Source: Sulfuritalea sp. | GTDB lineage: Bacteria > Pseudomonadota > Gammaproteobacteria > Burkholderiales > Rhodocyclaceae | NCBI GenBank assembly: GCA_030651305.1 | Contig: JAUSCI010000032.1 | Span: forward strand, 1-64,000 | DNA length: 64,000 bases | Direction: 5' to 3' | In this document: positions 32,306 to 42,372 of the stretch, in pieces | Position numbering within the stretch: position 1 is the first letter of the stretch | How the letters are laid out: every line of letters starts with the position of its first letter | Program-made: the position numbers and the translations under genes | Notes under the pieces: model-generated | What the model was told of the DNA's origin: nothing | Databases searched by the model: none | What the model saw: only the letters and a program-made list of their open reading frames with translations

Positions 32306-35300
32306 TCAGGCAGATTCGCTGGCGAAGTTCGCCAGGAGTTCCATCTGTTTTGCCCTGGCCTGGACCATGGACCGATGCTTGATCGGACCATAGCCGCGGA
32401 TGCTTTCCGGTACGCTGGCGAGTTCGATCGCAGCCGCCAGCCGTTTGGGTTCCAGCTTCTTCAGCAGGATGTCCACAGTCGCCTCATAGTCAGCGACGAG
32501 CTGCCGCTCCTGCTTGCGTTCGGCGCTGCGGCCGAAGGGATCGAACATCGTCCCGCGCAGGAATTTGAAGGTGGCGAGAAGTCTCATGGCCGGCAGCAAC
32601 CACGGACCGCAGCGGCTCTTCTTCGGCTCGTCGCCCGGTTCGGCGCCGCGGCTCCAGGGCAGGGTGACATGGAAGTTCAGCCGGTAGTCGCCCTCGAAGC
32701 CCGCCGCCAGCGCGCGCTGGAATTCCGGATCGACGAACAGCCGCGCCACTTCGTATTCGTCCTTGCAGGCCAGCAGCTTGAAGTAGTAACGCGCCACGGC
32801 CTCCGTCAGCGCCGTACCACCAGCGCCGACTCTTGCTTCGCGCTGTCTCACCTGTTCGACCAGGGCGACGTAGCGCCGGGCATAGGCCGCATCTTGATAG
32901 GCGGTCAGGGTGTCGCGGCGGCGTTCGATCATTTCGTCGAGATTGGCGGACAGCTTGCGTGACGGCGCGCTGCTTTCTCCGGCGGTGACCAGCTCTTCGA
33001 CACCACGCGGATCGACGGCCGTGCGTCGGCCCCAGGAGAAGGCGCGGCGATTCTGCTCGACCGTCGCGCCGTTCAGCTCGATCGCGCGCAGCAGGGCCGC
33101 CGATGACAGCGGTATCAGGCCGCGCTGGAAGGCATAGCCGAGCATGAAGATGTTGGTCGCGATCGAATTTCCCATCAGCCGCTCAGCCAGCCTGCCGGCG
33201 TCGATGAACGTGGCCGCGCCGGCACCGACGGCATCGACCACCGCCTGTTCCATGGCGCCTTCCGGGAAGGCCAGATCCGGATTGCGCACGAACTCGCCGG
33301 TGATTGCCTGCCCGGTGTTGACGATGGCCCGGGTCAGGCCGGCGGCGGTCTTGGAGAGGGCGTCATCGCTGACGGTAACGACAATGTCGCAGCCGAGCAG
33401 GAGCATGGCTTCGCCCGTGGCGATACGTGTCGAATGCAACTGGCTCTGGCGATCGGCAAGCCGCACATGCGACATCACGGCGCCGCCTTTTTGTGCCAGG
33501 CCCGTCATGTCGAGCACGGTGACGCCTTTGCCTTCGAGGTGTGCGGCCATGCCCAGCAGGGCGCCGATGGTCACCACGCCGGTGCCGCCGACGCCGGCGA
33601 CGAGGATGCCGTAGGGTTCGCTCAGCTTGACGGGCGCGGGCTCCGGCAGGTCGGCGAACCCGGCGGCAGCGGACTCGAGTGCGCGACCGCGGCGCACTGC
33701 GCCGCCGTGCACGGTGACGATGCTCGGGCAGAAGCCGGCGACGCAGGAGTAGTCCTTGTTGCAGGAATGCTGATCGATGGCGCGCTTGCGGCCGAATTCC
33801 GTTTCGACCGGAATCACCGCCAGGCAGTTGGACTTGACGCTGCAGTCACCGCAACCTTCACAGACCATTTCGTTGATGAAGACGCGGACGGCCGGGTCCG
33901 GGAACAGGCCGCGCTTGCGTCGGCGACGCTTCTCGGCGGCGCAGGTCTGGTCATAGATCAGGGCGGTGACGCCGGGAGTTTCACGCAGTTCGCGTTGTGT
34001 GGCGTCAAGCTCGTCGCGGTGGCGAATCCGGACGCCGGGCGCGAAGTCGGTGACCCCTGCGTATTTTTCCGGCTCGTCGGACATCACGACGATGCGCTTG
34101 ACATCTTCCGCCGCCAGTTGCCGCGTGAGCTGCGGCACGGTCAGCGTGCCGTCCAGCGGCTGGCCGCCGGTCATGGCGACGGCGTCGTTGTAGAGCAGCT
34201 TGTAAGTGATGTTGATCTTTCCAGCGACGGCTGCGCGTATGGCCAGCAAGCCGGAATGGAAGTAGGTGCCGTCACCCAGGTTGGCGAATATGTGCTGCGT
34301 TCCGCTGTGTCCCGAAACGCCGAGCCACGCCGCACCTTCGCCGCCCATCTGGGAAATGGTGACCGTGTTGCGGCCCATCGAGACGGCCATCAGATGGCAG
34401 CCGACGCCGCCCAGCGCGCAGCTGCCTTCGGGCACCTTGGTCGATTGGTTGTGCGGGCAGCCCGGGCAGAAATAGGGCATGCGCAACAGGGTGGATTTTG
34501 GCCTGGTCAGGGCGGCGGCCTTTTCGTCGAGGAAGGCGATGTGCGCCGCGATGCGCTTCGAGTTGTGGAAGCGGCCGATGCGCGCGGCGATGGCGCGGGC
34601 GACGACGGCGGGCGTCAGTTCGGCAGTGGGCGGCAGCAGCCAGCGGTGCAGCGGCACCGGCCATTCGCCGGTTTCGTCGAACTTGCCGACCACGCGTGGG
34701 CGCACGTCTTCGCGCCAGTTGTAGAGCATTTCCTTCAGCTGGTATTCGATGATCTGGCGTTTCTCCTCGACCACCAGGATTTCCTCCAGGCCTTCGGCGA
34801 AATGACGCACCGACTCGGCCTCCAGCGGCCAGGGCATGCCCACCTTGAACAGGCGCAGGCCCATGTCGGCGGCGTAGGCTTGGTCGATGCCCAGATCGTC
34901 GAGCGCCTGACGCACGTCGAGATAGGCGCGGCCGCAGGCGATGATGCCGAGGCGCGGGCGCGGACTGTCGAAAATGATCCGGTTCAGCCGGTTGGCACGG
35001 GCATAGGCGATCGCGGCGTAGACCTTGAACTCCATCAAACGGTGTTCCTGTGCCAGTGGCGGATCGGGCCAGCGGATATGCACGCCGTCCGGGGGCAAGT
35101 GGAAATCGTCGGGGATGACTATCTGCAGACGTTCGGGGTCGAGCTCGACCGTGGCCGAACTCTCTGCGGTATCGGAGGTAACCTTCATCGCCATCCAGCA
35201 GCCGGAATAGCGCGACATAGCCCAGCCGTGGAGGCCGAAGTCGAGATACTCCTGCAGATCGGCGGGCGCCAGCACCGGAATGCCGCAGGCGGAAAACATG

Positions 35301-35782
35301 TGTTCGCTCTGGTGCGCGATGGCCGACGAGCGCGCCGACGGATCGTCGCCGGCGATCACCAGTACGCCGCCATGTTTCGCCGTGCCGGCATGGTTGGCAT
35401 GCTTGAACACATCGCCGCAGCGGTCGACGCCGGGCCCCTTGCCGTACCACATCGCGAAGATGCCATCGAACCTGGGCTGCGGGAAAAGATGGAGCTGCTG
35501 CGTGCCCCATACCGCGGTTGCCGCGATGTCTTCGTTGATGCCTGGCTGGAAACTTATGTCCTGCGCCTTGAGGAATGGTCCGGCAGCGTGCAGCGCGGTG
35601 TCCAGGCCGCCGAGGGGCGAGCCGCGATAGCCGGAGATGTAGCCGGCGGTATGCAGGCCGGCGTGGCGGTCCCTGGCATGTTGCAGTAGCGGCAGGCGAG
35701 CCAGGGCCTGCATGCCGGTGAGGAAGACGCGACCGCGTTCGAGCCGGTACTTGTCTTCGAGTGAAACATTTGCGAGATTCAT
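32306..35782 (-). CDS. Single-chain indolepyruvate ferredoxin oxidoreductase family protein
   Basis: From the ATG at 35782 the product is about 1158 residues, the size of the proteobacterial fused-chain indolepyruvate/2-oxoacid oxidoreductases. Features in order: YISGYRGSPLGGLD, FCPGCPHNQST, the ThDP motif NLGDGTYFHSGLLAIR, CEGCGDCSVKSNC cysteines, and a gamma-type domain beginning LVAGVGGTGVVTIGALL. It would decarboxylate arylpyruvates to acyl-CoA. It is 18 bases upstream of the IorA fusion on the same strand, so two different oxidoreductases of this class share one transcript. Confidence 0.88.
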   Translation of the reverse strand: MNLANVSLEDKYRLERGRVFLTGMQALARLPLLQHARDRHAGLHTAGYISGYRGSPLGGLDTALHAAGPFLKAQDISFQPGINEDIAATAVWGTQQLHLFPQPRFDGIFAMWYGKGPGVDRCGDVFKHANHAGTAKHGGVLVIAGDDPSARSSAIAHQSEHMFSACGIPVLAPADLQEYLDFGLHGWAMSRYSGCWMAMKVTSDTAESSATVELDPERLQIVIPDDFHLPPDGVHIRWPDPPLAQEHRLMEFKVYAAIAYARANRLNRIIFDSPRPRLGIIACGRAYLDVRQALDDLGIDQAYAADMGLRLFKVGMPWPLEAESVRHFAEGLEEILVVEEKRQIIEYQLKEMLYNWREDVRPRVVGKFDETGEWPVPLHRWLLPPTAELTPAVVARAIAARIGRFHNSKRIAAHIAFLDEKAAALTRPKSTLLRMPYFCPGCPHNQSTKVPEGSCALGGVGCHLMAVSMGRNTVTISQMGGEGAAWLGVSGHSGTQHIFANLGDGTYFHSGLLAIRAAVAGKINITYKLLYNDAVAMTGGQPLDGTLTVPQLTRQLAAEDVKRIVVMSDEPEKYAGVTDFAPGVRIRHRDELDATQRELRETPGVTALIYDQTCAAEKRRRRKRGLFPDPAVRVFINEMVCEGCGDCSVKSNCLAVIPVETEFGRKRAIDQHSCNKDYSCVAGFCPSIVTVHGGAVRRGRALESAAAGFADLPEPAPVKLSEPYGILVAGVGGTGVVTIGALLGMAAHLEGKGVTVLDMTGLAQKGGAVMSHVRLADRQSQLHSTRIATGEAMLLLGCDIVVTVSDDALSKTAAGLTRAIVNTGQAITGEFVRNPDLAFPEGAMEQAVVDAVGAGAATFIDAGRLAERLMGNSIATNIFMLGYAFQRGLIPLSSAALLRAIELNGATVEQNRRAFSWGRRTAVDPRGVEELVTAGESSAPSRKLSANLDEMIERRRDTLTAYQDAAYARRYVALVEQVRQREARVGAGGTALTEAVARYYFKLLACKDEYEVARLFVDPEFQRALAAGFEGDYRLNFHVTLPWSRGAEPGDEPKKSRCGPWLLPAMRLLATFKFLRGTMFDPFGRSAERKQERQLVADYEATVDILLKKLEPKRLAAAIELASVPESIRGYGPIKHRSMVQARAKQMELLANFASESA

Positions 35783-35898
35783 TTTGCATTCCCCTGTGCT
35801 GGTTCGCGCAGCTTGCTGCGCCATCCGTCACATGTGCGACCCGTGCGGGATCGCCACGTTCAACGCTCCGGGCGTTAGAGGGCGTGTCGGGAACTGTG

Positions 35899-35918
35899 CG
35901 TGGTGGTGCACCACCACG
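35899..35918. promoter_or_regulatory. Perfect 20-bp palindrome
   Basis: CGTGGTGGTGCACCACCACG is fully self-complementary and lies 117 bases before the oxidoreductase start at 35782. It may be an operator for a dimeric regulator; a short RNA hairpin is the alternative. Confidence 0.45.
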
Positions 35919-35993
35919 TTCTGTAGCGTGTAGAGATCCTGTGGGAAGGTGTCATGAGCGAAGCGCCATTGGCCTTGCGTGACGATTTGGGTG

Positions 35994-36050
35994 ATGGCCG
36001 CGCAGGCCGGGCTCGTGGGCCGAGTATCGAATCGTGGCCTGCGCGGCCAT
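35994..36050 (-). terminator. Stem-loop terminator after the binding-protein gene
   Basis: 15-bp perfect arms (ATGGCCGCGCAGGCC and its complement) are separated by 27 bases, starting six bases beyond the binding-protein stop on the minus strand. No T-run follows, so this is either a Rho-assisted terminator or an mRNA-stabilising end that separates the iaa operon from the oxidoreductase genes. Confidence 0.55.
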
Positions 36051-36055
36051 GGCTG

Positions 36056-37207
36056 TCAGTCCTTGACCAGCGAGAACTTGCCATCCTTGACGGTCATCAG
36101 CACGCGACCGCGGTGGTCGAAGCCGGAGTGATCCTTTGCGGTCATGGTGATGACGCCTTGCGAGGCCAGCAGTTCCTTGGTGCCCTCCAGTGCGTCGCGC
36201 AGCGCCGCGCGGAATTCCACGGTACCCGGCTTGGCCTTCTTCGCGGCCTCCGGGATTGCGCGCACCAGCAGCAGGCCGGCGTCGTAGGTGCCGGCGGCGA
36301 AGATCGGCGGGCTGGAACCGAACTGCTTCTCGTAGGCGGTGACCATTTCGAGGGTGACCTTCTTGGTGGCAAAGCTGTCAGGTATTTCGCTGGGCACGGC
36401 CAGGAGGGGGCCGACTATCAGCGCTCCCTCGACCTTTTTGCCGCCGATCTTGATGAAGGCACCCGAGGCCGCGCCATGAGTCTGGAAGATGGAACCCTTG
36501 TAGCCGGAGTCGACCAGTTGCGAATGCGGCAGAGCAGCGTCAGCGGCAACGCCGGCGACGAACATGGCATCGGGCTTGGCGGCTATCAGCTTGAGCGCCT
36601 GTGCGACTACGCTGGTGTCCTGCTGGTTGTAGCGCTCGTTGGCGACGATCTTGATGCCGGCCTTTTCCGCCATCGGGGCGAAAGTCTTGTACCAGTTTTC
36701 GCCGTAGGGATCGTTGCGACCGATGAAGCCGACGGTCTTGACGCCACGCTTGGTCATGGCGGCGACGATGCCTTCGCTGATCACGTCATCGTTGGGGTGA
36801 GTCTTGAATGCCCAGCGCCTCTTTTCGTCCATCGGCAGCACGATGGCCGAGGTGCCTACCGGCGCCAGCATGGGAGTTTGTCCCTCCGCCGCGAACTGCA
36901 GCACGCCCATCGAGTTGCCCGAGCCGGAGGGGCCGATCAGGGCGTCGATCTTGTGTTCGCCAAGCAGCTTCTTGGTGAGTTGCACGCTTTGTGTCGGATC
37001 GCTGGCGTCATCGAAGACCAGGTACTCGACAGTGTAGTCGCCAATCTTTTTCGGCAACAGCGCAACGGCATTTTTCTGCGGCATGCCGACGAACGCTATC
37101 GGCCCCGTCGATGATGCGATCACGCCGATCTTCACTTGCGCCTGCACCGACATGGATACGGCCAGTGCCAGCCCTGACAGGGCCATTAGAAACTTGTTTG
37201 CCTTCAT
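36056..37207 (-). CDS. Periplasmic substrate-binding protein of a branched-chain-amino-acid-type ABC transporter
   Basis: The 383-residue protein has a signal peptide (KANKFLMALSGLALAVSM, probable cleavage after VQA near residue 23). It is followed by the type I periplasmic-binding fold (VKIGVIASSTGPIAFVG, GPSGSGNSMGV). AGGAGGAGACACC precedes the ATG. No permease or ATPase gene is in the window. A periplasmic binding protein is one of the reported indoleacetate-induced proteins in A. evansii, so indoleacetate or a related aryl acid is the likely ligand. Confidence 0.88.
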   Translation of the reverse strand: MKANKFLMALSGLALAVSMSVQAQVKIGVIASSTGPIAFVGMPQKNAVALLPKKIGDYTVEYLVFDDASDPTQSVQLTKKLLGEHKIDALIGPSGSGNSMGVLQFAAEGQTPMLAPVGTSAIVLPMDEKRRWAFKTHPNDDVISEGIVAAMTKRGVKTVGFIGRNDPYGENWYKTFAPMAEKAGIKIVANERYNQQDTSVVAQALKLIAAKPDAMFVAGVAADAALPHSQLVDSGYKGSIFQTHGAASGAFIKIGGKKVEGALIVGPLLAVPSEIPDSFATKKVTLEMVTAYEKQFGSSPPIFAAGTYDAGLLLVRAIPEAAKKAKPGTVEFRAALRDALEGTKELLASQGVITMTAKDHSGFDHRGRVLMTVKDGKFSLVKD

Positions 37208-37271
37208 GGTGTCTCCTCCTTGATTGATGATGATCAAAAAACCGTTCGCCGCATGAGATGGATAGCGTGTC

Positions 37272-38465
37272 TCAACCGGCGATGATGTTCTTCTCGTGCA
37301 GTGTTGCACAATCCATTGCCGTGAATCCAGCTTCTTTCAATATTGTCATGGTGTCCTGCCCGTACTTGGAGGGAAAGCGCAACTCGGTCGCGACGCCCGG
37401 AACATCCACCGCCATCGGCTGCATGCGTACCTTCCTGCCGTCGGGTGTGCGCGTGGCCGTGAGTCGGCTGCTGACGGCCGGCAGTTCGCGCACCGCAGGG
37501 ATGTCGAGAATGGGCGCATGGGGGATGGTCGCCTTGCGGAACTCGGTGGCAATTGCGGCCGTGGTGTGCTGCCGGGTCACCGTCGCCATGTCGCGGTGGA
37601 TAGCCTCGCGCTCCTGGTGGCGGCCTTCGTTGGTGATGCGCACCGTGTTGGCTACCGGCGCGAAGTACGGGATCTCGGTCAATCGCCGCCACTGCACGTC
37701 GCTGCCGATCGCCATGTAGATGAAACCATCTGAAGTGGGGTAAACGTTGGTGGGAATGAACTTGCGATGCTCGTTGCCGCAACGGGTGATTTCCGACGGG
37801 TCGCAGTCGAAGTCGAGCAGCGGCAGGGTGGTGATCAGCCAGGAGGCTGCTGCCTGCAGCATCGATACATCGATACGGCTGCCCTTGCCGGTTTCGGCGC
37901 GCTCCAGCAGCGCCATCATCACGTTGGCGTAAACTTCGTCGCCGGCCTTGAGGTCGATCAGCGGTACGCCGGACAGTGTCGGCGGTCCGTCCGTCGGGCC
38001 GGTCAGTTCCATGTAGCCCGCCATCGCCTGGATCACCGGGTCATAGCCCGGCGCATCGGGATATTCGGGCCCCATGGCCGAGATGCCGGCCCAGATCAGG
38101 TCCGGTTTGACGGCAGAAAGACTTTCGTAGTCTATGCCCAGTTGTTTGTAGCGCTTGGGCACCGTATTGCAGCAGAAGACGTCCACGTCGAGCTCAACGA
38201 TAAGCCGTTTCAGCAAATCCTGGCCTTGTGGGTCCTTCAGGTTGATGGCGATGGCTTCCTTGCCGACGTTCGGTGCGATGAAGTAGGTACGCCGGTCGTC
38301 ATCGACCACCTTGCCGCCGATGTAGCGGTTCGGGTCGCCGGGTAGCCCTTCGCCGCTGGGCGTCGACTCGATGCGGATCACGCGCCAGCCGAGTTGGGCA
38401 AAACGCAGCGTCGCGTAGGGAAGCGACAATGCCTGTTCCATCGATAGGACGGTGCGGCGCTTCAC
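37272..38465 (-). CDS. iaaL: Class III (CaiB/BaiF) CoA transferase, IaaL-like
   Basis: The product has 397 residues from a GTG at 38465 ([20 protein letters not shown]). A TTG two codons earlier is also possible. Class III features include [11 protein letters not shown] and the catalytic Asp region [14 protein letters not shown]. In A. aromaticum IaaL was characterised as a CoA transferase acting on phenylsuccinate-type acids with aryl-acetyl-CoA donors. Here it would make (2-aminophenyl)succinyl-CoA, the substrate of the B12 mutase. Assignment to IaaL rests on cluster content as well as family. Confidence 0.82.
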   Translation of the reverse strand: MKRRTVLSMEQALSLPYATLRFAQLGWRVIRIESTPSGEGLPGDPNRYIGGKVVDDDRRTYFIAPNVGKEAIAINLKDPQGQDLLKRLIVELDVDVFCCNTVPKRYKQLGIDYESLSAVKPDLIWAGISAMGPEYPDAPGYDPVIQAMAGYMELTGPTDGPPTLSGVPLIDLKAGDEVYANVMMALLERAETGKGSRIDVSMLQAAASWLITTLPLLDFDCDPSEITRCGNEHRKFIPTNVYPTSDGFIYMAIGSDVQWRRLTEIPYFAPVANTVRITNEGRHQEREAIHRDMATVTRQHTTAAIATEFRKATIPHAPILDIPAVRELPAVSSRLTATRTPDGRKVRMQPMAVDVPGVATELRFPSKYGQDTMTILKEAGFTAMDCATLHEKNIIAG

Positions 38466-38478
38466 GAGCAAGACCTTT

Positions 38479-38583
38479 TAGCCACAGAGGACACAGAGGG
38501 CACAGAGAAAAGCAGGAACAGGAAGGCTTGCTGCCTTACGCGCGCTTTTGCCTCCTCTGTGATCTCTGTGTCCTCTGTGGCTA
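38479..38583. repeat. Palindromic mini-element with CACAGAGG repeats (copy 1)
   Basis: Arms built from TAGCCACAGAGGACACAGAG and its near-complement (ending TCCTCTGTGGCTA) flank a 50-base centre. The whole 105-bp element fills the gap between the molybdenum-hydroxylase large-subunit gene and the CoA-transferase gene. A related element is at 44007-44083. It would form a long hairpin in the operon mRNA. Confidence 0.8.
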
Positions 38584-38600
38584 GAAGTGTGGTTTTCATG

Positions 38601-41015
38601 CTATTCGGCCTTCCACGGCGTCCAGTACCGCTTCGGCGTCTGGCCGTGGAGGGCGCGGTAGACTTTTTCCGGCGTGAAAGGCAGTTCGAACATGCGTACC
38701 CCGGTGGCATTGCATATGGCGTTGGCGGTGGCGGCAGCGACGCAGATCGCCGGGGCCTCGCCGACACCCTTGGCGCCTTGAGGCCCTTCGCCGTCCATCG
38801 ATTCGATGAACGCGATGTCCATTTCCGGAATCTCGGGCGCCGTTACCAGCTTGTAGTCGCGGAAATTCGGGTTCTGCATGACGCCGTTTTCGATCAGCAG
38901 TTCTTCTGTCAGCGCATAGCCCTGGCCCATGACTACGCCGCCTTCGATCTGTCCCTCGATGCCCAGGCGGTTCAGAACCCGGCCGACATCGTGCGCGCCG
39001 GTGACCCTGGTCATCCTGACGCGACCGGTGTCGGTATCCACTTCGACTTCCACCACCTGGGTGCCCCAGGCGTAGGCGGCGGAGACGTCGCCCTTGAAGC
39101 CCTTGTCCTGATGCACGCTGGGCGGCTCGTAGTAGAAGGTGGTCATCACCAGTTCGGCCTTGTCCTGGAAGTGCAGGTTGCGCAGCAGCTTGGAGAGTTC
39201 GATCACGACTTCGCCGCTGGCGGCCTTGATGACGAAGCCACCGCGAAGATCCAGATCGCTCTCGGCGCACTCGAACTTTTTCGCGGCGACGGCGAGAATT
39301 TTGGCCTTGGCCTTCTTCGCCGCGCCGATCGCCGAGTTGCCGGCGATGAAGGTGGTGCGGCTGGCATGCACGCCGACGTCCCACGGCGTGATGGCGGTGT
39401 CATTGTTGACCACTGTTATGGCCGAGATGGGCAGCCCGAGTTCCTCGCAGACCAGTTGCGAAAGTACGGTCTCCGAACCCTGGCCGATTTCTGAAGCGCC
39501 GGTAATGAGTGTCACGTTGGCGAAGTCGTCCATCTTGAGGATGGTGCCGCAGCCATCCGATGGATAGATCTTGGCGCCACCGCCGACGTGCAGCATGGAC
39601 GCCATGCCGATGCCGCGCTTGATGTTGCCCGGCTTGTCGCGGTTGGCCTTGTTTTCCTGGACCTTGCGCGAGTAATCGCTGCGCTGTGCCGCCGTGGTCA
39701 GGCAGTCCTTGAAGCCGCAGCTCTTGAAGCTCATGCCCTGGCCGGTGATTTCTCCCGCGTCCTGGGCGTTTTTCATGCGAAATTCGAGGGGATCCATGCC
39801 GATCTTTTCGGCCAGCATGTCCATGTGCTGCTCGATGGCGAAGGTCGCCTGCAGGTTGCCATAGCCGCGGAAGGACCCGGCGTAGGGATTGTTGGTATAG
39901 ACCGCTGCCGTGTGATAGTCGCAGTTCGGCACACGGTAGAGCGAGGAGAAGGTCTGCATCATGACGAACGGCGTGGTGGCGCCCCAGGAGGTGTAGGCGC
40001 CGTTGTCGTGCAGCGTATGCACCTGGCGGAAAGTCAGGGTGCCGTCCTTTTTGCAGCCCGAGCGCAGCGTCAGCAGCACCGGCTGGCGCGTCGGCGAGGC
40101 GAGGAACTCCTCTTCGCGGGTGAACAGCATTTTCACCGGGCGCTTGGCGGTGCGGGCGAGATACAGGCAGATCACCTCGAAGGGATAGATGTCGAGCTTG
40201 GAGCCGAAGCCGCCGCCGATCGGCGGCTGGATGATGCGGATGCGCGCCGGATCGATGTTGAGGTATTCGGCAAACTCGCGCTTGTGCAGGAAGGGCACCT
40301 GGGTGTTCGAGTACATCAGCAGGTTTCCCGAGGCGTCGAACTCGGCGATCATGCCGGAGACGCCCATGCAGCAATGGGTGACGTAGTGCAGGCGGAAGGT
40401 ATCCTCGATCACCACGTCGGATTCGGCCTCGCCCTGCACCACGTCGCCGTGCGCGTAGTCGAAGGTCATGGCGACGTTGTCCGGCTTGCCCTTGTGGGCG
40501 ATGGTCGTACCCTGCTTCAAATGCTCGTGGCTGCCGTCGGCGCCATGCGGCTCGGGGTGTATCAGGGCCGCGCCGGGCTTGATCGCGTCCTCCGGGTTGG
40601 AGATGACCGGCAGGTCCTCGTAGACCACCTTGATCAGCTTGAGTGCGGCTTCGGCAATCTCTTCGGTCTCGGCGGCCACCGCGGCGATCTCGTCGCGTTC
40701 GCTGCGAACGCGGCCGACCTTCAGGGGAAAGTGGTCGCGGGCGACACCGATCGGGCGCTGATCGGGAACGTCGACGGCGGTTATGACCACATGCACGCCG
40801 GAAAGCGCCCTGGCCGCGGAAACGTCGATCGACTTGATCAGGGCATGAATGCGTTCGGAGCGCAGGATCTTGCCGTGCAACTGGCCCGACAGGTTGATGT
40901 CGTGGATGTAGCGCGTCTTGCCGCTGGCTTTCTCCGGGGCATCCATTTTTCGGATGCGCTTGCCGATCAGCGTGTCGGGCTCGATTATTCTGGTTTTCTT
41001 TTCTGCAACGCTCAT
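38601..41015 (-). CDS. Xanthine-dehydrogenase-family molybdenum hydroxylase, large (Mo) subunit
   Basis: The 804-residue subunit carries the Mo-pterin motifs GGGFGSK and GSFRGYGNLQ, and the catalytic glutamate in GAKGVGEAP near the C-terminus. It follows the FeS and FAD subunit genes in order FAD-FeS-Mo. Known: the A. evansii iaa cluster contains such an enzyme, proposed to hydroxylate indoleacetate to 2-oxo-indoleacetate using water. Inference: same reaction here, with the cofactor matured by the 14541-19388 operon. The substrate cannot be read from sequence; related enzymes act on other N-heterocycles or aromatic thioesters. Confidence 0.88.
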   Translation of the reverse strand: MSVAEKKTRIIEPDTLIGKRIRKMDAPEKASGKTRYIHDINLSGQLHGKILRSERIHALIKSIDVSAARALSGVHVVITAVDVPDQRPIGVARDHFPLKVGRVRSERDEIAAVAAETEEIAEAALKLIKVVYEDLPVISNPEDAIKPGAALIHPEPHGADGSHEHLKQGTTIAHKGKPDNVAMTFDYAHGDVVQGEAESDVVIEDTFRLHYVTHCCMGVSGMIAEFDASGNLLMYSNTQVPFLHKREFAEYLNIDPARIRIIQPPIGGGFGSKLDIYPFEVICLYLARTAKRPVKMLFTREEEFLASPTRQPVLLTLRSGCKKDGTLTFRQVHTLHDNGAYTSWGATTPFVMMQTFSSLYRVPNCDYHTAAVYTNNPYAGSFRGYGNLQATFAIEQHMDMLAEKIGMDPLEFRMKNAQDAGEITGQGMSFKSCGFKDCLTTAAQRSDYSRKVQENKANRDKPGNIKRGIGMASMLHVGGGAKIYPSDGCGTILKMDDFANVTLITGASEIGQGSETVLSQLVCEELGLPISAITVVNNDTAITPWDVGVHASRTTFIAGNSAIGAAKKAKAKILAVAAKKFECAESDLDLRGGFVIKAASGEVVIELSKLLRNLHFQDKAELVMTTFYYEPPSVHQDKGFKGDVSAAYAWGTQVVEVEVDTDTGRVRMTRVTGAHDVGRVLNRLGIEGQIEGGVVMGQGYALTEELLIENGVMQNPNFRDYKLVTAPEIPEMDIAFIESMDGEGPQGAKGVGEAPAICVAAATANAICNATGVRMFELPFTPEKVYRALHGQTPKRYWTPWKAE

Positions 41016-41034
41016 GGCGATGTTCCTTAAGTCC

Positions 41035-41491
<457 letters not shown>

Positions 41492-41508
<17 letters not shown>

Positions 41509-42358
41509 GGCTGAGTAGTCTCCGGGTGATGTTATGGATCATTTCCTTGCGGTACCAGGCGCTGGCGCGTACGTCGTCGATCGGCTTGACCTCGTCCTTG
41601 GCGACATTGGCCACTTTCGCTATGGTGGCCTCATCGAGACGCTGTCCTTCCAGTGCCTTCTCGGTCCGCGGAGCCCGTACCGGTGTCGGCGCGACCGCGC
41701 CGAACGCCACTCTGACGTTGGACAGTATGCCTTCCTTGAGCGTTCCGGCGATGCCGATGGAAATCTTCGATATGTCCAGTGCCGGTCGGGTACCGAGCTT
41801 GTGGAAACGCGCGACGTGGTTTTCCGGGGGCAGCGGAATGCGTACGCAGGTAACAAGTTCGCATAGCGAGCGGCGCGTCTTTCCCGGACCGATGAAGAAG
41901 GTCGACAGCGGCATGCTGTGACGGTAGAGCTCGGCCTCCGGCATCGACGCCAGTTCCACCGAAGCATCGAGCACCAGCAGGGGAATCAGCGTGTCGCCGG
42001 CCGGGGAAGCATTGCATATGTTGCCGCCGATGGTGGCGGCATTGCGGATCTGGTCGCTGGCAAACTGGTCACAGGCCTCGACCAGCACCGGCAGATGCTG
42101 CTTCACCAGTGCGTTGTTCATGATCTCGGTAATGGTGGTCAATGCGCCGATGCGGATTTCGTCGCCTTCCAGCGTGATGCCTGCCAGTTCAGAAACGTGT
42201 CGGATGTTCATCAGCGTTTGCTTGATCTTGACCCTGCCGGCCTGGCTTTGCGGCGTCAGATCGGTGCCGCCGGCAAGGATCGTGACGTCGCCGTCCTTGA
42301 GGCATTCGACCGCCTGGTCGAGGTTGGTGGGGGCGAAGTAGTGCTTGAGTTCACTCAT
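41492..42358 (-). CDS. Molybdenum hydroxylase, FAD subunit
   Basis: The 288-residue protein of the CO-dehydrogenase/xanthine-dehydrogenase FAD-subunit family has FAD-binding motifs ILAGGTDL and IRNAATIGGNICNASPAGD. It passes electrons to NAD+ or another acceptor. There is no extra FeS insertion of the 4-hydroxybenzoyl-CoA reductase type. It sits 14 bases downstream of the mutase large-subunit gene. Confidence 0.92.
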
Positions 42359-42372
42359 TGCTTTACAACCTC

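Larger units (their letters stand above)
35783..36055. other. Structured spacer between binding-protein and oxidoreductase genes
   Basis: No gene is seen. The spacer holds a perfect 20-bp palindrome (35899-35918), a small hairpin (AACGC/GCGTT, 35862-35876) and a strong terminator-like stem at 35994-36050. It is the break between the iaa-type operon and the oxidoreductase genes, and probably contains their promoter. Confidence 0.6.

Noticed and set aside
37224-37237. Perfect FNR box TTGAT-GATG-ATCAA upstream of the binding-protein gene
   Set aside because: It lies only 17-30 bases before the start codon, so an FNR-activated transcript would begin inside the gene. It is probably chance or part of the leader.
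38479-38583. CACAGAGG repeats considered as a CRISPR-like array
   Set aside because: Units are 8-9 bases without spacers and are arranged as inverted arms. There are no cas genes in the window.
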